Shown: positions 19,924 to 31,912, counted from the first letter of the stretch. The stretch is 64,000 nt of DNA from Onthophagus taurus (GCF_036711975.1 NW_027248947.1:682001-746000), one strand, 5' to 3'. Translations and numbers: made by a program. Notes: generated from the sequence alone by a model not told the origin.

Positions 19924-20836
19924 ATGCCAAAAGGACCAACAACGAGAAGCCGTTCATTGTCGACACGGCCATATCCGACGAAGGAAGATTTGGCAAGCTC
20001 TTCAGAAGAAGAGGGGCCCACCCAACCGATTAAAGAAGAGAAGAAAGGAAAAGAATCCCAAACGCAGAAGATGGGAAAGACCGCCGAAGAACCGAAACAA
20101 GACAGTGCGACCGTTCAGACACAGGTTTGCGCCCTGTCAAAGTTATTGGCCGAACATGTCTGCATCCCAAAAGCCGAGCCCCCGTGCTTCACCGGCGATT
20201 CCTTGGAGGATCCTGCAGAATTCATCAAGGTAATAAAGACATATTTCACTGACACCGGCATTCCATCAGCGGAACAAACAAAGAAAGCGACCAGTTTTCT
20301 TCGAGAAGATGCCGCTGTGTGGTGGAGTGCATTCGATGATTTGGAGATGTCCTTCGCGGAATTTCACCAAGCGCTGTTGGAAAGGTTCAACAGTCCGCAA
20401 ATATTGGCACAAGTCAACGGCCAATATTTCAGCCGCCATCAGCAGACTGATGAATCGGTGCAGGCGTTTTTGAAACGCAAACACCTGCAAGCCCGTCGTC
20501 TGCACCGAAAACCGAACGACGACATTGGAATGATGGTTGCCCTGCTGCTACCTCAGCTACAGCTGCACCTGTCCCCCACGCCGGCCAACATACACGAGTT
20601 GCGACACAAAGCAATTCGCACGGAGGCGCTTCTGAAGAAGTCGGGCCTCCTCAAACACCATCTCCAAAGGGTAAGAAGACTCCTGAAGGGGACAACGAGG
20701 ACCCCAAGAAGAAGGTGCCCCGATGCTGGTACTGCCCCGGGTACCATTGGAACCGTGACTGTCCCCTACAACGCAGCACCGGTTCGGGAAACGAAACGGC
20801 GGCCGTTCGCCCAGGACAACCCGGACGGCCGCAGTA
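19924..20836 (+). pseudogene. gag: Gypsy gag
   Basis: Capsid-type region PPCFTGDSLEDPAEFIKVIK through SFAEFHQALLERF is in the first frame. A zinc knuckle (CWYCPGYHWNRDC, C-X2-C-X3-H-X4-C) lies at about 20,720-20,765 but in another frame, so there is a frameshift between about 20,640 and 20,700. The stop is near 20,835, next to the protease frame. Gag forms the particle that carries element RNA. Confidence 0.8.
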
Positions 20837-20845
20837 ATCTCCACA

Positions 20846-21215
20846 TTGGAGAAACCTGGTTGCTCCAGCCGCTCGACTGTAATAATCGAGGTAGCAGGAA
20901 GGCGCAGTCTAGCTCTCCTGGATTCCGGCTCGACAAGCAACTTCGTCAGCTCAAGAGCCGTCGCGTCTTATAAACCACTGGGAGACACCTACGCCACCCA
21001 AGCGGACCCGAATGCCCAGCTGCCCATCCTCGGGAAGGCCGAAATCCAGTTCACCATCGGTGGACTCCAGTGCACCCAGCAGTTTTTGGTGGTTCCCCGA
21101 CTCAGCACCCCGTTTGTTTTTGGGGATCCCTGGTTCCGCGACCAAGGGGTGATCCTCGATTTCCAACGAGGCTGTTTTCACTTCGGGAAAGAGAAGAGGA
21201 CCACGATGTACTTCC
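20846..21215 (+). pseudogene. Gypsy aspartic protease region
   Basis: Contains the catalytic LLDSGSTSNFVSS and continues through QFLVVPRLSTPFVFGDPWF. It is in a different frame from gag (possible programmed shift) and from RT. A frame break near 21,200 separates it from pol sequence that should be continuous, because the upstream RT-side linker is already open in the RT frame from about 21,218. Confidence 0.8.
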
Positions 21216-21217
21216 GA

Positions 21218-23660
21218 CGGGGCTGCGCCACTGCCCGCTCTGGACGTCAGTACTATCCGTCACCAATTTCCGGACAAACACAAAGAGGCCTTTCTAACGA
21301 CGCTTCGTGCCTTCCCCGACGTGTTTACCGACTCCCATAAGAGTACCACAGGGGCAACTCAGCACAAACTGGAGCTCACCGAAGGAGCAAGGCCGTTTCG
21401 ACTACCGCCATACCGCTGCTCCTATACCAAAAAGGAATTTATCGCCCGTGAAGTAGAGAAGATGTTGGCGGAAGGTGTCATTGAAGCCAGTCGTTCCCCG
21501 TATTCATCTCCGATCGTACTGGTGGAGAAGAAAGATGGGGCCAAGAGGTTTTGCGTCGACTACCGTCGATTAAACCAGCAAACGGTGGACGAGTCCTCAG
21601 CGTTGCCAATCATCCACGAGACGCTGCGGGACCTCAGCCAGGCTACCGTTTTTTCGAGCCTCGACCTGCGGTCCGGATATTGGCAAATCCCAATGGAGAA
21701 GGGGTCTCGACCCTTAACCGCCTTCACAACTCCCGACGGTGCCACCTACCAGTTTCGCGTCATGCCTTTCGGATTGAAGAATGCCCCGGCGACGTTCCAG
21801 AAGTTGATGACGCAAGAAGTGCTCCCTGGATACCTCCGGAAATTCGCCCTGGTGTACCTGGATGATGTCATCGTCTACAGCAACTCCTGGGAAGAACACC
21901 TTAGACACTTACACCTGGTGTTTGAACGACTCCGGTTACACAACCTCCGGTTATCACCGGAAAAATGCCACTTGGGGGCAACAACCATCGACTACCTGGG
22001 TCACCGGATTACACCAGGAGGAGTGGAGCCCTTACCGAACCACGTCAACTCCCTCTGCGACGCATCGAGACCGTCCAACAAGAAGCAGCTGCGATCCTTC
22101 TTGGGACTGTGTAACTGGCTACGCGGGTTTATTCCACGCTGCGCCGAAGTGTTAACCCCGCTGACAGATCTCTTGCGAGGCCAGAAACAGTTTAAGTGGA
22201 CAGCTGAAGCCGAGAACGCCTTTCTCGAGATTAAACAGCTACTGAGCCGCCCACTGCAACTTAGACGCCCGGACTTCACTCAACCTTTCGTGCTACAGAC
22301 CGATGCCAGCGGGAAGGGAATTACCGCGGTCCTCTACCAAGAACCGGGAAGGAAGATCATCGCATTTGCCAGCGCCAAGTTGTCTCCCACTGAGCAGCGC
22401 TACCATGCTAACGAACAGGAATGCTTGGCAGTCGTCTGGGCGATGCGATTTTTCCGACCGTACCTGGAGGACAGAAGATTCACCCTGCGCACCGACAGTA
22501 GAGCATTGTTATGGCTTGACACCATGAAGGACCGGAACGCCAAGTTAACCCGGTGGGCGCTCCTTCTTCAGGAATATAAATTTGACGTACAACACGTCCC
22601 GGGGGAACAGAACGAACTCCCGGACTTTCTCTCGCGCCAACCTGGGCATGAGCCAACGACCCCTGCGGGTCACACAGCTGACGTCGACCGGATGTTTCTT
22701 CCACCATCCGCCGAACAAGAACCAAAAAACGTCCGACCCCACATCGCATGTGTCGAATTCCCTGGGCTAGCAGACGACTTAAAAGACAGTCAACGACGAA
22801 ATCCCCACAGCCAAAACCTGATTCGTACCCTGGACGGAATCAACGAGGCGGGTCCCGCAAACCCGGCGGAAGCTAGAGTCGCCGCCCAGTATTTAGTGCA
22901 TGATGGGCTTTTGTGGAGACGACATCCCGATGGTAACCGATTGATCGTGCCACAGGACATGCACGACCAGGTGTTGCACGCCTACCATGACGCGTCCTAC
23001 CATGATTGCTGGGCCTGCTCATCGCTCAAGCGGGGACCCCTACAGGAACGGGCTCCATTACGACCACGAGCGCCCACACAACCATGGGAAGTTTTGGCAG
23101 TAGACCTCATGGGCCCATACGTGAAAACACGAGATAACAACAGGTTTGTGCTCGTTGTCACCGACCTGTTCAGTCGATGGGTGGAGGCGTTTCCGGCCGC
23201 TACCAGCAGCGCTCCGAAAATCATAAATATCCTGGAGAGTGAGGTGTTTCCCCGGTATGGTTATCCAAGGGCCATTTTATCCGACAACGGGCCTCAGTTT
23301 ACCAGCGCCAACTGGGACTCCGCGCTGAGACGTTGGGGGTGCCACCACTGGACGACGCCGATATACCACCCTCAGGCCAATCCTGCGGTGAGGAGGATTC
23401 AAGAAATAAAGAAATGTATACGGATCCAACTCCAGGGCATAAATCCAACGACCTGGGATCGACACATCAATCGGGCTCTATTCAACGTTCGGTCACGGCG
23501 CAACGCGGCGACAAGAGAAACCCCCGCCGCCCTACTGTTGGGATACGAGTTACCGCGACCTGGGGAATGGTTTCTTGAGGACCCCCAAGATGGTCAACAG
23601 CCAGCGGCAGGACGGGCCGAGAGAAGAAGACGAGCGCACAGGAACGAGCGACAACGATAA
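21218..23660 (+). pseudogene. pol: Gypsy reverse transcriptase-RNase H-integrase
   Basis: RT motifs: FCVDYRRLNQQTV, FSSLDLRSGYWQI, MPFGLKNAPATFQ and LVYLDDVIVYS (YLDD). RNase H follows with TDASGKGITAVLYQ, NEQECLAV and the tether before LPDFLSRQP. The integrase zinc finger is mostly deleted between YHD and CWAC. Core motifs are AVDLMGPY and LSDNGPQF, but the Glu position in YHPQANPxxRR reads Val, so the DDE triad is incomplete. There is no chromodomain. The long frame itself is open, but the product could not integrate DNA. Confidence 0.88.
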
Positions 23661-23823
23661 CAGCGACAACAAGCCAGCACTTCAACCGCCAATTCGAAGA
23701 CGACCCCTTTCGTCTTAAAAAAACCTTTGAGGGTTTTTTTTTTGTACATATTTTGTAAATAAATTATTTCGTTTTATTCAACAACTGTTGTTTCTTCTTC
23801 GGCGCAATCCATCCCCCGTAACA
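23648..23823 (+). repeat. Gypsy 3' LTR, 5'-truncated
   Basis: Matches the last about 176 bp of the 5' LTR, with a 12-bp deletion in the CGACAAC repeats. The first about 113 bp are absent; the pol end is joined inside the CGACAAC repeats, suggesting repeat-mediated deletion. Confidence 0.85.
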
Positions 23824-23842
23824 ATATGACCTCATGTGTAAT

Positions 23843-24160
23843 TTAATATATAATTACAGATACCTCCCCACTCAAAGGTTTGTACGTATACATGGATTCT
23901 TGAAGTAGTATACAGTATGCTTTTGTATCAGGCGGAAAATCTTTACTGCTTTGAATTTCAATACGCACCTCACATGATGCGGATGGAGCGGCTTCTTCAT
24001 CGTTATCCTTAGTGGTACCCACCACGAATAAAGGTCTCGTTTTAAAGCTTGCGAAATCCATAATCGGTTGTTTTCGAGATGTTTCCCAAATATACGGTTG
24101 AAATTCAGTATACATTTTATATAGTTCAACATAATTTTCTTTCGCAAACTCCAAATTCAT
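23843..24160 (-). pseudogene. C-terminal fragment of a second major-capsid-like gene (left arm)
   Basis: About 106 codons aligning with the C-terminus of the Polinton capsid protein at 35,284/55,421: YxxFxxxY, then a P-x-x-V-V/I-D segment, VRIEIQSS (compare IRIEFETS), AYCILLQ (compare LYCLILH) and YKPLSGEVSVI (compare YVPLTG). It is clearly divergent, so it is a paralogous lineage rather than the same gene. The N-terminal part is missing exactly at the BEL junction. Confidence 0.75.
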
Positions 24161-24162
24161 CG

Positions 24163-26402
24163 ACTAGATCGACGTCCCGTTAGATTTTGATCTTAGCGAC
24201 ATATTATTGGCTGATCCAGATTTTACCTCATCTAAGAAAATAGACTTAATTCTAGGAGTCGGCTTTTATTCTAAAATTATTCAAACGGGAATTCGTAAAA
24301 ATCATGATGGCTCTTTGATGGCGCAACAAACTTCACTTGGATGGATATTATCTGGAAGTCTCTCATCGTCTCCTGAAGAATTAAAGGCTTACGGTTTTCA
24401 ATGTTCTATAGATTACGAATTTCTTGATCTGATGCAAAGGTTCTGGAAACAAGAAGAAAATTTATGTAACTTACCACCGTGCCTTTCCCCAGAAAAGGTT
24501 AAATGTGAGGAACATTTTGCAAAAACTTACTCTCGTAATTCGAACGGACGCTTTATCGTTTGCCTTCCATTTAGCAAATCGCCCCAAGAATTGGGAAATT
24601 CATACACATCAGCGCTACAAATGTTTAAGAGAATGGAATTACGTTTTGCAAGACATGAGAACTTAAAAAAAGAATATAGTAAGTTCATGAATGAATATTT
24701 ATTGCTAAATCACATGCATTTAATTCCATTTCCATCACTTGAAATTCCACATTATTTTCTCCCACATCACGGAGTAATCCGTGAAAGTAGCTCCACTACA
24801 AAATTGAGAGTTGTATTCAACGGGTCACAGAAAACAACAACAGGTGTGTCTTTAAACGATTGTTTATTTACTGGCCCAAAATTACAAACTGAACTCGTTG
24901 ATGTTTTGCTGCGTTGGAGACGTTATCCAGTTGTTTTTGCATCTGACTTAGAGAAAATGTATAGACAAATTCGTGTACATCAAGATGATTTACCATTCCA
25001 ACAAATTATTTGGAGAGAAAATTCATCACAGCCAATTCAAGTATGTCAACTTTCAACTGTTACTTATGGTCTCTCTAGCGCTCCATATTTAGCTCTTAGA
25101 TGCTTACGTCAGCTCGCTGATGATAACTCAGAAAACCTTCCTCAAGGCTCAGAAATCCTTAAATTGAATACATATGTGGATGATATCTTCTCTGGAGCAA
25201 ATAGCTTAGACAAAGTTCACGAAATAATCTTCGAGCTCAATAAAATTCTAAAATCAGCAGGTTTCACTGCAAGGAAGTGGGTTTCAAATCATCAAGATGC
25301 TCTTGTTCATTTACCTTTAGATGTATTATCTAGTGCCCATACTTATTCAGTTGAAGAAGATAATAAACTACGCGCCTTGGGTTTATTATGGAATAACATT
25401 GAAGATCAGTTTTTATTCGTTTGTCGCGCTTCTTATAACATGTCCAAATCGACAACCAAACGTGAAGTTCTGTCTTTTATTGCTCGTTTATTCGACCCTC
25501 TCGGTTGGCTTTCTCCACTGACAATTATTGCAAAAGTTTTTATGCAACAACTATGGGTGCAACATCTCGATTGGGATGAGAATCTCCCTAATAATCTGGA
25601 AGAAAAGTGGCAGACATTCATAAAAAGTTATAATCAAATTCCGACAATTCATGTACCCAGATGGCTTGGGACTTCCGATAGAACTGAATCAATCGAAGTT
25701 CACGGGTTTTCTGACGCTTCCTTCGACGCGTACGGGGCAGTCGTATATCTTCGCGTTTTAACAAATAAAGAAGTGCGCGTTTCGTTACTAATTTGAAAAT
25801 CAAAAGTGTCGCCTCTAAAACGCGTTACCATTCCCCGTCTCGAACTATGTGCGGCAGTTCTGCTTACTCGTTTAATTAAACGTGTTCAAAACGTGTTAAA
25901 TCTCTCAGACTGTCCGGTGCACTTGTGGACTGATTCAACAGTGGTTCTTGCATGGATTAAAAGTCATCCATCTCGATGGAAGGACTACGTAAGAAATAGA
26001 GTCACAGAGATTCACGAGTTGGTCAACGTTCAATGGCATCACGTACCAAGTGGTGACAACCCAGCGGATTTGGTTTCTCGAGGTGTTTCCGTGGCCAAAT
26101 TACAAGAAAATTCTCTTTGGTGGGTTGGACCTTCATGGCTTGTCGCATCTCCCTCTGAGTGGCCATCAATTCATCTCAATTCTTCTGATGAGACTGATCT
26201 GGAAAGAAGACTGAAAAGTTCAAATATTTCAACTAAAGCTGATGATGGTTGGGACCTAAAACATCGCTATTCTTCCCTGAGAAGACTGCTTCGTATCACC
26301 GCGTGGTGTATGAGAATTTTTAAAAGAAATAATCTTTATTCTCATGTTTCAGACGTTCTATCTCCTGCCGAAATTAATAATGCTCTAATGTTTTGGGTTT
26401 GA
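24163..26402 (+). pseudogene. pol: BEL/Pao reverse transcriptase-RNase H
   Basis: RT motifs: HHGVIRESSSTTKLRVVFNG, FASDLEKMYRQI, TYGLSSAPYLALRCL and TYVDDIFSG (YVDD). RNase H begins at GFSDASFDAYGAVVYL; TIPRLELCAA, HLWTDSTVVLAWI and GDNPADLVSRG follow. One TGA at 25,794-25,796 and a second at 26,400-26,402, in the same frame, break the polyprotein. The first visible codon is TTG, inside the gene, so no true start remains. Confidence 0.9.
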
Positions 26403-27749
26403 GAGAGTCAGCAGTTTCAATTTTCCGAAGAAATTACCTTATTATCGTCAAAAAGAGTCATTCCAAAATCAAGTTCCCTCTTCCGACTGTCTCCGTTCAT
26501 TGATGGCAATGGGTTTCTCCGAATAACTGGACGTCTCAAATTCGCCAACTTGGAATATGATGAAAAACATCCTATTATCATCCCCAAGCTGTCAGTTATC
26601 ACAAGTCTCATCATTGATCATCACCATAAATCTACACTTCATGGAGGTACACAACTTACCTTGTCTTCAATCCGACGACGATTTTGGGTGGTTGGTGGTC
26701 GTGTTCCTGTTCGTTCTTATATCAATAGATGTATGGTGTGTGCGAAACATAAAATTATAACCAGCCAACAACTAATGGGACAGCTTCCTCCTGCCCGAGT
26801 GAATCAATCCCGACCATTTTTACACTCTGGCGTCGATTATGCAGGACCATTTCAATTACGAACAATGAGAGGACGAGGTGGTAAACTCTATAAGGGTTAT
26901 TTGATCATTTTCATTTGTTTAAGTACATCAGCGGGTCACCTGGACGTCGTTACCGATTATACCACTGATGGATTTCTTGCCGCCTACAAAAGATTCACCG
27001 GCCGTAGAGGAATATGTGAATGCCTCTATAGTGATTGTGGTACAAACCTGATCGGAGCCGATAGAGAACTTCGAGCTCTTTTCAACAAATCTTCCAATGA
27101 ATGGAAACATCTAGCGAACATTCTAAGCAACGATGGTACAAACTGGAAGTTTAATCCGCCTTCAGCGCCTCACTTTGGCGGAAAATGGGAAGGAAATATC
27201 AGAATTGTTAAAAGTCACTTAAAGAAAATCATTGGTTTTACTACACTCACGTATGAAGAATTCGTTACTGTCTTAGTTCAAATTGAAGCCGTTATGAATT
27301 CACGGCCTCTCTGCGCAGTTTCCAATGATCCTCTTAATTACGATGTACTTACACCCGGTCACTTTTTGATTGGAAGTTCTCTAGCCGTTGTATCTGAACC
27401 ATCTCTTCTTGATTTAAAAACCTCTCGTCTCTCCAGATGGCAACATCTAAGACAAATGATTGAAAGCTTTTGGAAACATTGGTCCGTTTATTACCTCCAA
27501 TCTATACAAAACGCCAGTAAGTGGTTCGAAGCCAAGAATATTCCACAGTTAGGACGGTTAGTCTTAATTAAAGATGAACGTCTTCCTCCTTCGAAATGGG
27601 CTATTGCGCGAATAACAGAAATGCACTCTGGTCCTGATGGTCGCATAAGAGTTGTAACTTTACGAACACCAACAACGACACTCACGCGGCCCATAACAAA
27701 AATTTGTTTATTACCGGAAGTTGAAACCGATGACAGCGATACTCAATAA
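26403..27749 (+). pseudogene. pol: BEL/Pao integrase with DUF5641-type C-terminus
   Basis: The zinc-finger region (HHKSTLHGG, CMVCAKHK) precedes the core DYAGPF, YSDCGTNLIGA and PHFGGKWEGNIRI, so Asp, Asp and Glu are present. The C-terminal SRWQHLRQMIESFWKHW...GRLVLIKDERLPPSKW...RPITKICLLP segment is the DUF5641 tail typical of BEL/Pao. It continues the same frame after the TGA at 26,400. This part is open from 26,403 to 27,749. Confidence 0.9.
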
Positions 27750-27848
27750 GCACCAATAAGCACGTTTTGATTGATCGATTTTGTTTTGTAATTAAGAATT
27801 TCACTCATGTTTTTTTGTGTTGCCTATATTTAGGCAAGGGGGGCGAAA

Positions 27849-28161
27849 TGTTAAAAATGTTAATTAACTCTTTAATTTAAATAATTTTATTCGTCTTAAA
27901 AAGCATTTGTATCTAGTTACCTTTCGTTCAATTAAAATAAAAAAAACACATCTGTCAAAAATCCTAAAGTGCGTCTTCTCATTTTTCGTTTTTCTCAAGT
28001 AACTTCTTCAGATCGCCTCATATAAAGTTTAATTCAGTGATAGTGCTTCAAATAATGAAAAGTAAGACTATTTCTTTCTAATTCAATGACATTTTATTTT
28101 ATTCGAAACAATTCATTTTCATTGTTAATTAACTGAGTAAATTCTAAACTCTTGCAAAACA
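27849..28161 (+). repeat. BEL/Pao 3' LTR
   Basis: 313 bp, TGTTAAAAATG...GCAAAACA, preceded by a polypurine tract and followed directly by the capsid-fragment ORF of the right arm (CGATGAAT). No 5' partner survives in the window. Confidence 0.8.
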
Positions 28162-28163
28162 CG

Positions 28164-28481
28164 ATGAATTTGGAGTTTGCGAAAGAAAATTATGTTGAAC
28201 TATATAAAATGTATACTGAATTTCAACCGTATATTTGGGAAACATCTCGAAAACAACCGATTATGGATTTCGCAAGCTTTAAAACGAGACCTTTATTCGT
28301 GGTGGATACCACTAAGGATAACGATGAAGAAGCCGCTCCATCCGCATCATGTGAGGTGCGTATTGAAATTCAAAGCAGTAAAGATTTTCCGCCTGATACA
28401 AAAGCATACTGTATACTACTTCAAGAATCCATGTATACGTACAAACCTTTGAGTGGGGAGGTATCTGTAATTATATATTAA
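28164..28481 (+). pseudogene. C-terminal fragment of a second major-capsid-like gene (right arm)
   Basis: Inverted near-identical copy of 23,843-24,160; Asp replaces Gly in VVxTTKDND. It begins immediately after the BEL LTR, with no room for the N-terminal two thirds of a capsid protein. The same C-terminal block (KPLSGEVSIVI) also survives just before the DVQG gene in Polinton 2 (56,870-56,905), which shows its original gene order. Confidence 0.75.
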
Positions 28482-28513
28482 ATTACACATGAGGTCATAT
28501 GTTAGTTTACAAT

Positions 28514-29014
28514 ATGAAGTTCAAAATCGCGGTTGTAGACGTTCAGGGTTTTTACTTCAGTTCTAAATTCGAAGTTTAAGAATTTACTCTTCTGGATATC
28601 ACCACCGACTACATAATACATTTACACTTAAAAGCTAGTATACCATTCCAACAATTAAACGTTGGAGATCAAAGATCAGTGAGATATTTGAAACGCAACC
28701 ATCACAGGTTGTTATATAGCGATGGGTGGATAAATCAATCAGAAGGTCTAAATGTAATTGATACCTTAATTTCCTCCTACGATCAAATATTTGTTAAGGG
28801 AAATCAAAGGAAGCAGTTTTTGGAAATACGTAATAACAATTCAATACTAATAACTAATATTGCGTTAGAATTTGCGGAAGAGGATGGGGCTAAATTAAAT
28901 TCAACCGCCAATCAATGTTGGTTCCACACCGGCTCTCCAGCAGTATGTTCACAAAACAATGAATTAATTTCACAAAAATTTTTATGTAATCAACATAATG
29001 TTACTTGTATTTAA
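28514..29014 (+). pseudogene. DVQG-family gene with nonsense codon (right arm)
   Basis: Same structure and same TAA after KFEV as 19,070-19,570. Downstream frame is open with LERNHH changed to LKRNHH. It follows the capsid fragment as in Polinton 2. Confidence 0.8.
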
Positions 29015-29166
29015 GTCGTAAATATAATAATGTTTAAATAAAAAATTGATTGTAGTTTTATTATTATAATAGTTGTAAAATTTATTGTGAGAAGGAGGGG
29101 GAGTGTGAAATATATCATATCATTAAAAAATAAATCTATTCAGTGTACAACTGAATTTGATGAAAC

Positions 29167-29808
29167 ATGGCTGTTAACACTGGGTGTGAGATTTCTGAAA
29201 ACCCTTACTGGGTATCAATTAATAAACAATGGAAGAAGTTTCGTGATGATATAGAGAAAGAAAATAAATTTATTGGTGAAACCTTATATTCCATCGATAG
29301 ATTTAATATAAAAGTTGGTATTAGTGTGGCGAGAGGTTTTATAACATGTGTAAAATTGATTTTTAAATTTTGTAATGATGTAGAATCTAAATCGCATATA
29401 CTCTCTTTTCTACGTGAAGATTGGGAACAATTGATTAATGTATTTAAAACCACCCGTTTTAAAATGAACTTTTCTGAACAAATTATACCGTTAGCGGATG
29501 GAATTCTTAGAGTTACTACGGACGTTGAGAATTGTGTGTGCATCACATATGAAGATACGGAGTCTGAAAATAATTTTTTTATTCCGATTATATTGACCTT
29601 GATGGAAGTTCAAGATATTTTATCTAAGGAATTTTTAATTTCATACAAATTAAAAGTATTGGACAATTTACATTTTAATGATTACATTGATTTTACTATG
29701 ACCACTAAACTTTCAAAGGATAAGTTAAAATTAATTCGAGAATTTTGCTTGCAAAATTTATCTGAAATAAATTATTACTTAATGGAATATATTGATATGA
29801 TTTCATGA
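29167..29808 (+). CDS. Orphan 213-residue protein (right-arm copy)
   Basis: Open frame of 213 codons, one residue different from the left-arm copy. The frame has survived in both arms although the neighbouring DVQG gene is dead, which hints at either recent duplication or retained function. No recognisable domain. A weak TATA-like AAATATATCATATC lies about 55 bp upstream. Confidence 0.55.
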   Translation: MAVNTGCEISENPYWVSINKQWKKFRDDIEKENKFIGETLYSIDRFNIKVGISVARGFITCVKLIFKFCNDVESKSHILSFLREDWEQLINVFKTTRFKMNFSEQIIPLADGILRVTTDVENCVCITYEDTESENNFFIPIILTLMEVQDILSKEFLISYKLKVLDNLHFNDYIDFTMTTKLSKDKLKLIREFCLQNLSEINYYLMEYIDMIS

Positions 29809-30222
29809 GGTTAAACTTACTATTAAGAATGTTGACGAATACTCGCGTTACAACAAAAAACTGCTTAATTCGCATTTTAGATAACAATAACAGCTGACGT
29901 CCGAATTACATCATCCTTCTAGAAACTTCTATTACACATTTCTCCCACCCCCCATTTTTTCATACATATAAATACATGTTCTAAATTAATTTATTTAGTT
30001 TGGCGGCTATTTTCCAAGCTAACAGGTTACGTTTTATTATTATTAATCTACAAAACGAACCATGTCTCGTCTAAGTCAATTGGGTCAGTGTAATTTCCCA
30101 CCGAAAAAATCAATTTCTGAGCTTCAACCAGACACTCCATACCCAATTAAGTGCGCGAAACGGTTTAAAAAGTGTTCTTGGCCGTCCGTGGTACTTAAAC
30201 TGGAGGCTGGATTCGTAATTTA

Positions 30223-31602
30223 CACTGTTGGAAATAATTCACGAGCACACCCTGTATAATCTGAACGCGTGTGTCTAGCGGAATAAAATTTGGTATGGAA
30301 GTAGTACTAAAGTAGTGTAACTTACTCTCACATGGAGAGCGGCACAGCTCTGCTGGGAGATGAAACATCAATAGCGAGAGTATCCCCCGTGAGCTTCGCG
30401 TACCATCGCTACACGACGTGGCATGGAGTCTATACGTCGCTGTATTGTAGCGAGAGGGATGGCCAACTGGTTAGCCGGGGAAGCCGGATAACGTTGAAGT
30501 CTCCGACCAGTCATTTCCCAAACATGTTCGATTGGACTCAGATCCGGAAAACGAGCTGACCTAGGAAGCATTCGTATACGATGCTCTTCCACAAAGGTCT
30601 GTACAATACGCCCGATGTGCGTTCGGACGTTATCGTGCATGTATAGGAGACCTGGACGCCGCCGAACGTAGGGAAGCACAACGGACCGTAGCACCTCATC
30701 TACGTATCGTTGACCCGTCATGGTCTGCTATACACGCAGCAGACATGTACGTCCACCATGTGTAATAGCACCCCAAACCATAATGCTCGGTTGTCGGTGG
30801 ATAGGGCATTCTTGCACGCACTGCTCGAGTAGACGATCACCACGTCTCCGACGAACTAAAATTCGCGCATCACCGGTGCTCAATTCGAATCTTGATTCGT
30901 CGGAAAACAAAATGTCCCTCTACTCGGCAACCCACTAATGCCTAGCGTTGACCCACTCGTGACGTATGCTGCGGTGCTCGGGTGTTACTGGAATCCGCTG
31001 TATCGCACGACGCGCGCGCAGTCCACTATCTACCAAACGTCACCATACAGTTCGCGTAGTGAGTGAGCCTTCCCCTGCCGGTGGCCAAACAGCTCCAAGT
31101 TGCCTTGAGGAGGATGCACACGACGCTAAAGCGCTGAGCACAAGAGTGCGATCCTCGTGTGCTGGGGTCGCGCAGGGCCGTCCCGGCCGCGGCTGTAGGT
31201 ACCTATGTCCTACCTCAGACCATTCTCGCCATGCCCGTTGCACTGCCGATAACGACCGCTCGAGACGACGCGCAATTTCACGGAACGATACACCCACAAA
31301 CATTCCTCGCCCAAACTCGCTTAAGTAACGCGATCGCTCATCCATTGCGCACAGAGTACGATAACAATGTGGTCCCTCACACCACACTAAAAACGACCGG
31401 TATTTTCCATCCACTTCGGTCTCCATAGCGACGGAATGTTCCACTTGGAAGGGCGGCTCAGTCAACAATGCCGCGAAGGAACAACTCGAAACTCGCTGAA
31501 TAAACTCGTCTACAGTAAAGCTTTGTGCTCCGCAAATATTATGGATTTATCTTCACGCGTTCAGATTATATAGGGTGTGCTCGTGAATTATTTCCAACAG
31601 TG
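30223..31602 (-). mobile_element. Tc1-type (DD34E) transposon, complete ends
   Basis: 1,380 bp with TIRs starting CACTGTTGGAAATAATTCAC and TA on both sides (30,221-30,222 and 31,603-31,604). The transposase is on the minus strand. It is the sister of 16,544-17,859. Confidence 0.9.
30368..31468 (-). pseudogene. Tc1-type transposase, broken
   Basis: Same protein as the left-arm copy. It lacks five residues (MYIEG region) but retains the about 70-bp stretch lost there. Frame breaks fall near 31,040 (TVWR region) and near 30,720 (stop before TMTGQRYVDE). Catalytic FSDESRF, MHDNVRTH and SPIEHVW are all present. Non-functional as it stands. Confidence 0.82.
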
Positions 31603-31912
31603 TATTTACCAAGACGCATCGCTGAAGTTATTACCGACGAAGAAATTATCGAACTTAGCAAAATGTCCATAATTTATAACGGTGCAAAAGACATTGGTAA
31701 AACACACCCTATATATTTATTGGATTTCATCAGGAAGCCTGAAACGTAAAAAACTTCCGACCGATGACCCTGATGTTCATCTGTATGAATATATAAATGT
31801 AATTGTATTATAAAAGTTATGGATACTTAAAAATTAAATAATAATAATAATAATAAATGTATTTCTTAAACACATCTTTTTGTTGTTTGTATTAATAATT
31901 TCACAATATATG

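Larger units (their letters stand above)
19597..23823 (+). mobile_element. Gypsy-type LTR retrotransposon, degenerate
   Basis: 5' LTR, primer-binding site, gag, protease and RT-RNase H-integrase, then a 5'-truncated 3' LTR. It lies in the left palindrome arm only; the right arm preserves the empty site. ATATGACCTCATG flanks both sides (19,584-19,596 and 23,824-23,836) but occurs once in the empty site, a 13-bp duplication, much longer than the usual 4-6 bp. Several frameshifts, an integrase zinc-finger deletion and loss of the catalytic Glu make it defective. Confidence 0.9.
24163..28161 (+). mobile_element. BEL/Pao retrotransposon, 5'-truncated, at palindrome centre
   Basis: Begins within the protease-RT linker (LADPDFTSSKKIDLILG) without a 5' LTR or gag. 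It continues through RT, RNase H, integrase and a DUF5641-type tail, a polypurine tract (AAGGGGGGCGAAA) and a 3' LTR. Both palindrome arms begin at its edges. The pol frame is continuous except for two TGA stops (25,794 and 26,400). Confidence 0.9.
30062..31749 (+). pseudogene. OB-like TIR gene split by a Tc1 element (right arm)
   Basis: The 5' part is 30,062-30,222 and the 3' part 31,603-31,749. The Tc1 transposon sits exactly at a duplicated TA in the Tyr codon before LPRRIAEVITDEEI. Excising it would leave one open frame of about 100 residues, like 909-1256. The gene ends at 31,749, about 160 bp from the outer repeat. Confidence 0.85.
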
